From Aurantiochytrium sp. KH105 (taxonomy: Eukaryota; Sar; Bigyra; Thraustochytrida; Thraustochytriidae), in assembly GCA_003116975.1 (NCBI GenBank), contig BGKB01000177.1, positions 62,001 to 126,000 of the forward strand: 64,000 nt of DNA, read 5' to 3'. Both the position numbers and the translations under genes were made by a program. Numbering within the stretch: position 1 is the first letter of the stretch; every line of letters starts with the position of its first letter. Under the pieces are notes generated by a model. The model was given only the letters and a program-made list of their open reading frames with translations. It ran no database searches and was not told the origin of the DNA. Of the stretch, positions 57,701 to 64,000 are shown piece by piece.

Positions 57701-57805
57701 CGCATGGGCATTTTGGTTTGCGGAGTGGCCGCAATTCTCACGTTCCGCCCCGACTTGGCCCTGTGTATGGTCCTGCTCGTGATGCGGCATATAATTTTGC
57801 GCCAT
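54707..57805 (-). CDS. Pumilio-family (PUF) RNA-binding protein
   Basis: 1032 residues from the ATG at 57805; the open frame upstream begins only with a TTG at 57937. The first 600 residues are low-complexity (acidic, Ser- and Gln/Met-rich, with a QQQAMQQAMQQ stretch). Residues about 615-1030 form the PUF domain. The eight recognition helices read SRYLQ, NYVIQ, CRVVQ, SHVLQ, CRLVQ, NFILQ, SHLVEQ and NFVLQ, which by the known PUF code predicts a UGUA-x-AUA element (repeat 8 = U, 7 = G, 6 = U, 5 = A). An insert of about 90 residues, Ser/Gly-rich, separates repeats 4 and 5. PUF proteins bind 3' UTRs in the cytoplasm and repress or localise mRNAs. Convergent with the TFIIS-N gene. Confidence 0.93.
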   Translation of the reverse strand: MAQNYMPHHEQDHTQGQVGAERENCGHSANQNAHAPAFDVDMSKLKRCKSLTWDACTWNNNMFDNVSSVCNDIPQELASSTLLDFLTTTGQTPRLPKKSASFFQDDDVAEAIVAAARNTESALDAPLGASGMHHSHSPSEANKKKLFRRATFANFPNSLSGNTLRGGPDHLRLRREAGAYEHPPEWTTLPAMSEVADNYDEDDDDDEEVDEFRDCGEGTESLGGGAFRGKRRNGRTSGPCSPERASGSGEDHQEMSLRRVNSATLVRRAFPEMLFDRRTPEPGETEESKDDGAVQRLCGSTLEVDTSSEVEMLTSAAQFRRGRAVSNASEIGSIDSASPMLSPSSPVPPGFSSDLGSTPSSPLPPPMSHHPDPSSSMGRDSAGITYTGQGPGATSAPQACGAESPQQGAWDAFGVPMMSDQQQAMQQAMQQHFAMYMQQMMLLQQQAALAANANMGMNMGGMNSAGPLAGAANAGAAPSMHMGQPPMGFPMMPPAYGMPLSMPMGMPMPPFPFPASASYQQQQFSQPPQSGRSRRESGDSLGRKSGSRSRGNSTGCAPTSANSNSSSTTTSSSTSASDTGASRDNRRGFAAKGSREVGLTPASAVLSAFRQKSSRPSVRELQSHVVEFAQDSLGSRYLQQLMPRSSAQDQKALMDELMLDALEIAQDLFGNYVIQVFLKHAEQSQRDTVARLMRGSILELSKHPHGCRVVQRVLELSSPEDRLVLMEEIMLDSDILRDAALDSHASHVLQKALLVLQHDLSPDLTLRPGRGPKPATLARGTGMHRSSPQRGTGSHAQSASGSALSASCSSASGNSTSSSASSNNHGQILTSLIRSESSELRARCQVLIDTVEKLVESEVESMTVDPNACRLVQRALADCDRERSSCVRSIVDAVENDYERLALDQHGNFILQHILQFGQQAQADRIQSFVSSRCVDLAQHKFGSHLVEQCLLTGTASQANEIVREILDAPDWVLLNLMKDPYANFVLQRAYEISGKSDRVRIAAAIDAQSEVLMQYAHGRHILSFLAKRRIA

Positions 57806-60012
57806 CGTTGCAACAAAAATGTAGGTATTCAAGGGTAAGACACCGAGCGTCTTTTCAATCTTCTGCTTCTTTGCGTCTTGGGTTGGGTCGGGAGCGGGGA
57901 GAGGGGGAAAAAAGGAAGGAAGGGGGTTCAAGACCAACTGAATGGGGAGCGAGCTGCGCTCCCGATTTCCTTACTTCGAGATTTGCTGGTTGTCTAGCAA
58001 GGCGAACGTTCTGCTTTGCTTCAGCCTTGCAGCGAGCGAGCAAGTGTTTTGGTGTCTGGCCGATATATGCGTGTCTTGCCTCTTTTCTCGTTTTCAGCTT
58101 CGCAGTGAAGTGTGCGGCAATGCGCGTGAAGCGTGCGAAGGGTACGAAGGAGGAGTGGACTTTTGCAAACGTCAATCAAAAATGTATCAAGCGCGATTGG
58201 ACGCCCTCGAGCTCAAGCCAGGTCCCGCGCCGAGACAGACTGCCGGGCAAGCAGGCAGGCAAAGAACGACGACTCGCTGGTTGGCGCGAACTTTGACGCG
58301 CCGTCCAGATTTGTGCTGCTGTTCGGGTCTGCCCTCCCAGTGAGGTCAACGTGACACGAGTTGGGTCGGGTCGCGTTGGCTGTAGTCTCGCCAAAGCGAA
58401 AGCGCGGAGCTCTGGACGTGTCCCAAACAGTCCCTTCGAGGGCGCCCGACGGTTTATGCTCGCCCAGCCGGCTGGCCTGGGACAGACGTGACGCTCGTCT
58501 TCGCCGCTCGTCTTCGTAGCCTCGTGCGCCGGGCTTCCCCGCGGGCGCAGGTCCGCTGGACGAGGTCTGAGCGCTGGGCAAATGGGACGAATGCTCGAAC
58601 GGGTGCCGGCCACCTCACCCTGTCGGGCTTGGCAAGGCGAGCTCTGGTCTGCAGCAGGCCTGTGGCTGCACGAGAGGTGTCTCCTCCGTCGGCGCTCTGC
58701 GCGGGAGAGAGATGGAGAGCGAGAGAGAGAGAGAGGCAACGAGAGGAATTGAGAAATTGAGAGGGAACGGATGACCGAATAGGCGTGAGCAGGCGAGCAA
58801 CTTGAAGCGAGCGAGCGAGCAAGCTGCCTACTGGCACTTCTTCAAGTTGGCGAGGTGGGCTGGGCCCCCTCTCTCTCATATCCCCCCCCCCCCCCCTTCC
58901 CCCCTTTCCTTCCCCCTCCCTCTCTCCCTCCCTCCTTCTCTCTCGGGCGCTCTTTCGCGTGCTCTATCCCTCCCTCCCCACCCACCCTGCGAGGATTGAT
59001 TGACCTCCCCTAGATGGACCATTTTGATGCGCTCAACTGATGACCGCTCCACCTCAGGGCCTTGATGATGAACAGACGTGCAGGCACGCAGGCATGCATG
59101 CACTGGTGGACGGATGGACAGGCCGGCGGGGCCGAGGATGATGTGCGATTTGGCTGAAGACCGATCGGATGTGACATGACAGACAAAGAGGAGCCATGAG
59201 TGAGGCATTCTGGCATACTGGATGGACGGATGGATAGAAAGATGATTAATCTGCATGGCTGGGCGGGTGCGTAGCGGGCACATTTGACAAAGCTAATTGG
59301 CAGAGAAGGAGATTGGCTCAGAGCTTTGAAAATACAGGTCCTGACAAACGTCTTCGCGTCAACCAAGTCGTCTGGGATGCTTTAGCGCCCACACTCTCTA
59401 TCCTCGCTCCCTCCACCCGTCCCTCCCTCCCTTAGACCCCCTTTCCCCTTTCCCTTCTTCACATCAGACTTCGACTTTATTGCCACCGGTCAAAGCCAGA
59501 ACAGCTGTCCAACTTGTCTGCTGTGATCAATTTGTCTGTCACTAGCTGATCAGCACAAGCTACTGTAGGTATGTAGTATCTAGCTATCAATCAATACTTG
59601 GCGGCCGCTGCCGCTACCGCTTGAACCGTCGACGAAGCAAGCGCACCACGCAAAAAAACAAGTATAGGCCTAAATGACACGGAACGAAAAATCGTAACGG
59701 AATCTAACGGAACCTAACGGAATTTCGTCACAGGTCAATTTGGTACCTGCTACGTATGTAGCCTGCAAACAAAGAGAAAGGTGAAATAGATATCTTTTCA
59801 TAAGATTCAAGGGTATAAGTAGGGCCTCTCCCTGTGAGAGTTGCGGCTAAAGAATCGCTGATAGTATAGTAAGTCAAGGGGAAAACGAGAAAAAAGAAAA
59901 AAAGGGCAAGGCGTTCCTTGCAATTTTTATAATGTACGTTTTCGACAACGAGAAAGGTGAAAAGCAAAAAAACGTTGTAAAAGAAGCAATTTGAATGAAG
60001 CTCGACACAGCG
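57806..60012. other. 2.2 kb region without a supported gene
   Basis: It holds the Pumilio promoter on the left and the 3' end of the USP gene on the right. Features: AG-rich run (58708-58735), a run of 15 C (58882-58896) followed by CCCT-rich sequence, CCCT repeats near 59400-59435, a TAGGCCTA palindrome at 59665-59672 and three TAACGG sites at 10-base spacing (59695-59720). No frame has convincing coding character. A non-coding RNA or a small spliced gene could be hidden here. Confidence 0.4.
59695..59720. repeat. Three TAACGG sites at exactly 10-base spacing
   Basis: TAACGG starts at 59695, 59705 and 59715, each followed by AAT or AAC and a C or T. TAACGG is the core Myb recognition sequence, and the spacing places all three on the same face of the helix. 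Confidence 0.75.
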
Positions 60013-61743
60013 TCAAGTCCGTCTCTCATAGAGCAAAAGGTAGGGCTCCTGTGCTTGAACACGAGACCAGGGCGCATCCGATACCACGTCGTCACTGATT
60101 TCCTCCCATGTTGACTTGGTGTCATCCTCGTAAAGCACGGCGCCTTTGCGAACAAAAGCCGTATAGTGGCCCGATCGACACGTGCGCCCATAATGAACAA
60201 CGAGTGCGCGTAGATCGTAATGTAGCCTTTTCTTGAATGCTAACGTTTCCGGAAAGACGACCCCAGCGTCAATCTTGGCACCTGAGTTGTCAAAGCGCTT
60301 CAAGTGCAGAACAAAAATCCGCGGCATGCGCACAAAATCTGTAGTTTTGGTGGCATGCACTTTCGCAGCACAATTGTCGCAGGCATAGGCATTTTCTCCT
60401 TGGAGCACTTCGGTTTCCGCGACGCGGTCCAACAAAGAAACAATGCTCGTGCCTGCCGGCTCATTTGCAATGGCAAGACTGACGTCGAGGATTGACTCTG
60501 CGCGTCCTGATACCGTCTTGCACCGCGAGCATCTAATGCTTGTTCGTACGCCAATATCAAAGATGCTCTCAACGCTCAAACTCGCCCCATCTGGGGACGA
60601 CGCGGAACCCGAGTGCGCCAGATGCTTCTTGCTGCAGGCCATGAGTGCCTCAATAAAGCATCGGAGAAACTCATGCGCGTCTTGCTGGTCCACGAGACGT
60701 CCGCGAGCGGAGACAGGCTCTAGACCCATGCATTGTAAGAATGCAAGGGGCGGATGCACGGGACCATGCGCTTTGGCGGAGGATAGCTCATGCAACAGAG
60801 CGTCCATTCCACAAAGATTGCAGGGATTCTCCTCGCATCGCGACCCCGCGCCCTCTACGTCGTGACTTATCGCGTCGCAAAAGCTGGGGCAATGGGCTAA
60901 GCTCTGTAGCACAGAATTCATGAAGCACAAGTTGTTTCCCATATTCCACAAGCCTCGGCTTTTTGTTGGGCAGTCAGCATGTTGTGCTTGTACACGTGAC
61001 GTACCATCCTGCTGACTGTCGCACAAGAGAGGCGAACGTCTTGTGAGGGGCGGGTCGGGTAGTGACTGCTGAACTTCGGACGGTGTGGATATCGTTCTCG
61101 GGGTTGAAGCGGGATGTCGTGCATCGGCACTGACAATTATGTTCACATTCGCGTCCGCACGCGTGCAAGCAGAAGATGAGGACGACGTTTTTCCAAATTC
61201 AGATCGCAGAGACGCACGCTGGCGAATTGCAGACGGATTGAACAAAGGTGGAGAACACGACGATGAGGGCGCATGATGTGGCTGATTTGATGGCGGGCCA
61301 GGATGTTTTGTATTTGGGGGGCTTGTGGATATGGAAAGACGACCATTTCGCTTTTTAGATCGGTGCAGACTCAGCTCAAGCTCCAAGTTGCGAGGTGATG
61401 GCCCTTGGACGGCGCTGCGAGGCACTATTGGTATTTCGATCTTGCGAGACGCGACTGGCTGATTAGTGACAGAATTAAATCCTGTGAGAGCGTGTGCAGG
61501 AAGAGAGTATCGCGCTCGCTTCGAAGACGGCTCGCCGCTTTGCGCCGACGTCCACGTCACCAGCCCAACGGAGCGTAGCATGGTACGAATCGCGCGGAGA
61601 GGCTTCGCGAGCCAAGAAGCGGACATTTCCCCGTTGTCATTTTGGCTCGAAATCTGGTTTGCTCTTCCCGTTGAGGACCACGATCTCCCTTCCCTCGGGG
61701 CCGGTTCTTCCCAGCCGCGCCGGCGCTTGACGCCGACCTGCAT
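60013..61743 (-). CDS. Ubiquitin carboxyl-terminal hydrolase (USP/UBP family)
   Basis: 576 residues from the ATG at 61743; the frame is open further but only with Arg/Ala low-complexity and a GTG. The N-terminal 250 residues are unstructured, Ser/Arg/Pro-rich. The catalytic domain starts at GLWNMGNNLCFMNSVLQSLA with the nucleophile Cys273 and has QQDAHEFLRCFIEAL, a zinc-finger-like pair CSRC ... CDNC, and the His box SGHYTAFV with His526, followed by W..ISDDVV. It is a small USP related to USP36/USP42-type enzymes by the GNTC-like and DAHEF boxes, but no orthologue is named. It removes ubiquitin from proteins; the substrate is unknown. Confidence 0.93.
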   Translation of the reverse strand: MQVGVKRRRGWEEPAPREGRSWSSTGRANQISSQNDNGEMSASWLAKPLRAIRTMLRSVGLVTWTSAQSGEPSSKRARYSLPAHALTGFNSVTNQPVASRKIEIPIVPRSAVQGPSPRNLELELSLHRSKKRNGRLSISTSPPNTKHPGPPSNQPHHAPSSSCSPPLFNPSAIRQRASLRSEFGKTSSSSSACTRADANVNIIVSADARHPASTPRTISTPSEVQQSLPDPPLTRRSPLLCDSQQDGTSRVQAQHADCPTKSRGLWNMGNNLCFMNSVLQSLAHCPSFCDAISHDVEGAGSRCEENPCNLCGMDALLHELSSAKAHGPVHPPLAFLQCMGLEPVSARGRLVDQQDAHEFLRCFIEALMACSKKHLAHSGSASSPDGASLSVESIFDIGVRTSIRCSRCKTVSGRAESILDVSLAIANEPAGTSIVSLLDRVAETEVLQGENAYACDNCAAKVHATKTTDFVRMPRIFVLHLKRFDNSGAKIDAGVVFPETLAFKKRLHYDLRALVVHYGRTCRSGHYTAFVRKGAVLYEDDTKSTWEEISDDVVSDAPWSRVQAQEPYLLLYERRT

Positions 61744-61894
61744 GCGTCCACGCACGGGGAGTTGTTGAGAGGACGGACGGCTTGGGTCAGGGTCTTTGAG
61801 CTCTCTCTCTCGGTTGGGCCAGGTAATCTCGCTCTCGGCGGCCGGCCTCGCTCCCGCTGCCGCTCCGCTGCCCGAGAGTCTCTTTGTCTGCCCG

Positions 61895-61926
<32 letters not shown>

Positions 61927-62522
61927 CGCAGCTGCTCCTAGCTTGCCGGTCTGCTCGCCGGCCAAACGCGCTCCGTGCCCGCTGCTGCTTCCTGCTGCCG
62001 CTGCTGCTTGGCCTCCCTTCTTCGTCTCTCTCTCTCTCGTCACGAGGGCTCGAGGAGGCCGAACACGAACACGGACACGAAGACGAAGACGAAGACGAGG
62101 ACGAGGACGAGGACGACCCGGCCGGCGCCGCGGGCAGGCAGAGCGCGGTCGCGCGGGCGCGGCGGCGGGAGGCAGGCAGGCAGGCAGGCAGGCAGGCGCG
62201 GCCGCGGTCACTGCGCGGGCGGACCCGGCGCGAGGCGCGGCGAGCGCAGCACGGCGACCTGGGAAGTGCCGTTTCGAAGGCCTCGCTCCCAGCTCGCCTG
62301 CGCGGGCTGCAGACCGCGCGGCGAGCCAAGTCGAGCTCGGAGGCGAGCCGCGAGAGAGGGAGTCTCTCCGGCGCGCGCGGACTGGTGGCGGGACGTGAGG
62401 CCGGGCTGGACGAGCTTTGCACGCGCGCGCAAGGAGGCCCCGGATAACGCGCCGAGAATTATCACAGACAGAGCCACAAGAGGAGCTGCTGTGGCTGTAC
62501 GCCCAAAAAGGAAAAGTACACG
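61744..62522. promoter_or_regulatory. Divergent promoter region, USP / ABCG, with opposed GCCT and AGGC arrays
   Basis: A CCTG array at about 61894-61927 and a GGCA array at about 62171-62198 are reverse complements of each other, about 245 bases apart. A GACGAAGACGAG array (62078-62115) lies between. The GC-rich frames across the region on both strands are repeat-derived. Confidence 0.5.
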
Positions 62523-64000
62523 ATGGGCGACTTCGATGGGTACACGATCGGCACGATCATCGTGCTGGCTGTGACCATGGCCTTCCCCTTGGTGCTCTTT
62601 AGCTGGCTCTCGCGTCGCTTGTGCTGCGATCAGCAGCTCAAGCATTTCTTCGCAGCGCAACACGAAGAATTTAGTGGGAATGCACAAGAGCGCAGTGGGC
62701 AAGTGCCCAGCATCCGTCCGCCGCCACGCGTCCTGCTTTCGTTCCGTGATGTGAGATACTCGGTCCCGGTCGGTAAAAACGAGGAAAAGAAGATCCTCCG
62801 CGGCGTTGACGCCTTCTTCGCACCAGGGACTATGACAGCCATCATGGGTCCGAGTGGATGCGGCAAATCGACTCTCTTGGACGTGCTCGCAGACCAGAAG
62901 GATTTCGGCACAATATCCGGCGACATTCGTATCAACGGCCGACTGCGTTCGCCCGTCTTTCGTAGAGCATCAGCGTACGTGATGCAGTTCGATGTTCTAT
63001 ATCCGAACCTGACACCGCGCGAGACCCTCTTCTTCGTCACGGAGCTTCGCTTGGGCGAGGAAGTGTCTGCAGAAGAAAAGTATCAACGCGTGGAGAAAAC
63101 CCTCGAGGATCTCGATTTGCTCCATGTCGCTGATACGCGGATCGGCGACGGCGATGGCGGCGGTGGTCTCTCCGGGGGCCAAAAACGCCGCGTCACGGTG
63201 GCGATTGAGCTCGTGACGGGACCAGGGCTGATTATGCTCGATGAGCCGACCTCGGGACTCGACGCCTTTGGCTCGCTGCGGCTCGTCAAGGTTCTCCGGG
63301 ACCTTGCCAATGAGGGACGCACCATTGCTTGCACGATCCATCAGCCGCGCGCCGACATCTTCAAGCTCTTCGACAACCTTTTACTCATGAAGCTCGGCAT
63401 CGTCATGTACTTTGGTTCCATTGATGGAATATTCCCGTACTTTGAGTCACTCGGGGTCGAAGTGGACTACAGCGTCAATCCTGCCGACTTTATTGTGGAT
63501 TTGACCAAGGAGAAGAGCCCCGAGGAAAGCGAAGAGGAGCGGCGCGTCTTGGAGAGAATCGCGCGTGCGCGCGAGCGTCGCAAGGCAGACCAGGCGTCCG
63601 TGCGCGCGACGGACGGGGACCTTGATGATGGTATAGATTCCACGAGCCAGAATCTGAGCCTGATGGCCAGTCTTGAGGAGTATGAGGAGGAAGAAGAAGC
63701 TGCCATGAAGGACAAGACGGAATCGGAATCGAATCTTGCATCAGCAGAAGAATCAACCGGAGACGCGTCTGATGACTTGCGTAGCGCAAAGGACAACCGC
63801 CTCGAGGGCCCCGCCGCAGTTCAAAAGGGAGAGAAGGTTCTACAAGGAGACGCGGCCGAAAAGGAGGATAATGTCGCCGCGGCTGCACCGGTGGCACAAG
63901 AAATGGGTCGCGAGAAAGTCGCGTCAGAGGAGCGAGATGGAGATGGCGATGGGCACGTTGCAGTGCCTCCACCCATCGGCGCGATGGAGCGCATCGCAGA
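62523..64000 (+). CDS. ABC transporter, ABCG (White/BCRP) half-transporter type; 5' part only
   Basis: The ATG at 62523 opens a frame that runs off the right edge after 492 codons, so the C-terminal membrane domain is outside the window. The ATP-binding domain comes first, as in ABCG proteins: Walker A GPSGCGKST with Lys115, the signature LSGGQ at 216-220 followed by KRRV, and Walker B LIMLDEPTSGLD with Asp240 and Glu241; IHQPRADIFKLFD is the ABCG-typical H-loop region. Two oddities: a hydrophobic N-terminal helix (about residues 10-29, IGTIIVLAVTMAFPLVLFSWL) before the ATPase, and a long acidic, charged insert of over 150 residues after the ATPase domain (about 335 onwards). ABCG proteins export lipids, sterols or xenobiotics. 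Confidence 0.93.
   Translation, partial: MGDFDGYTIGTIIVLAVTMAFPLVLFSWLSRRLCCDQQLKHFFAAQHEEFSGNAQERSGQVPSIRPPPRVLLSFRDVRYSVPVGKNEEKKILRGVDAFFAPGTMTAIMGPSGCGKSTLLDVLADQKDFGTISGDIRINGRLRSPVFRRASAYVMQFDVLYPNLTPRETLFFVTELRLGEEVSAEEKYQRVEKTLEDLDLLHVADTRIGDGDGGGGLSGGQKRRVTVAIELVTGPGLIMLDEPTSGLDAFGSLRLVKVLRDLANEGRTIACTIHQPRADIFKLFDNLLLMKLGIVMYFGSIDGIFPYFESLGVEVDYSVNPADFIVDLTKEKSPEESEEERRVLERIARARERRKADQASVRATDGDLDDGIDSTSQNLSLMASLEEYEEEEEAAMKDKTESESNLASAEESTGDASDDLRSAKDNRLEGPAAVQKGEKVLQGDAAEKEDNVAAAAPVAQEMGREKVASEERDGDGDGHVAVPPPIGAMERIA

Noticed and set aside
58176-58879. Overlapping minus-strand frames of 120-187 codons upstream of the Pumilio gene
   Set aside because: Arg/Ser/Pro-biased with no conserved segment and no consistent frame.

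Overview
This is a nuclear eukaryotic window, GC-rich and gene-dense. It carries CPSF2, delta-COP, a V-ATPase proteolipid, a Pumilio protein, a TFIIA-gamma-like subunit, a VTC polyphosphate polymerase, a SPOC protein and a ubiquitin protease. Most genes are long single open frames; only two clear GT-AG introns were found. Low intron density, high GC, short intergenic spacers full of tetranucleotide arrays, a VTC protein and IQCH/SFI1-type ciliary proteins together fit a thraustochytrid or related labyrinthulomycete stramenopile. That assignment is inference; no rRNA or organelle marker is present to prove it.

Layout, left to right: a PGM2-type phosphosugar mutase (+); a mini-ORF broken by an in-frame TAG (+); a Tudor/TFIIS-central/SPOC protein (-); a secreted Cys-rich protein (+); an IQCH homologue (-); a protein with five calponin-homology-like modules (+); a spliced mitochondrial class III CoA-transferase (-); a Tudor/proline-rich/TIR-like protein (+); a small YAE1-like protein (-); CPSF2 (+); a divergent TFIIA-gamma (-); an orphan mitochondrial-presequence ORF (+); VTC (+); an EF-hand/SFI1-like/WW/B-box protein (+); a small coiled-coil ORF (-); a spliced membrane protein (-); a giant SPRY/LRR/NEL protein (+); a PQ-loop transporter (-); V-ATPase subunit c (-); an unresolved candidate gene (+); delta-COP (+); a thiolase (-); a TFIIS-N-terminal protein with a SUMO-motif array (+); a Pumilio protein (-); a USP (-); and the 5' part of an ABCG transporter running off the right edge (+).

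Strands alternate almost gene by gene, so most promoters are shared and divergent and most 3' ends are convergent. The genes do not form one pathway, but several themes recur: transcription and RNA processing (SPOC/TFIIS protein, TFIIA-gamma, CPSF2, TFIIS-N protein, Pumilio), cilium or centriole (IQCH, SFI1-like protein), acidic-compartment transport (VTC, PQ-loop, V-ATPase c) and ubiquitin (USP, NEL).

The most unusual item is the gene at 37408-42711. It joins a eukaryotic SPRY domain and RI-type LRRs to a second, bacterial-effector-style LRR block and a C-terminal domain that matches the NEL E3 ubiquitin ligase fold family, including a C-x-D active-site motif. NEL ligases are otherwise known to me essentially from bacterial effectors, so this may be a domesticated, horizontally acquired ligase. 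Other notable points are a palindromic TAGGCCTA octamer repeated in intergenic spacers, helically phased TAACGG repeats, an exact duplicated promoter unit in front of CPSF2, and a spliced poly-C tract with G-quadruplex potential.
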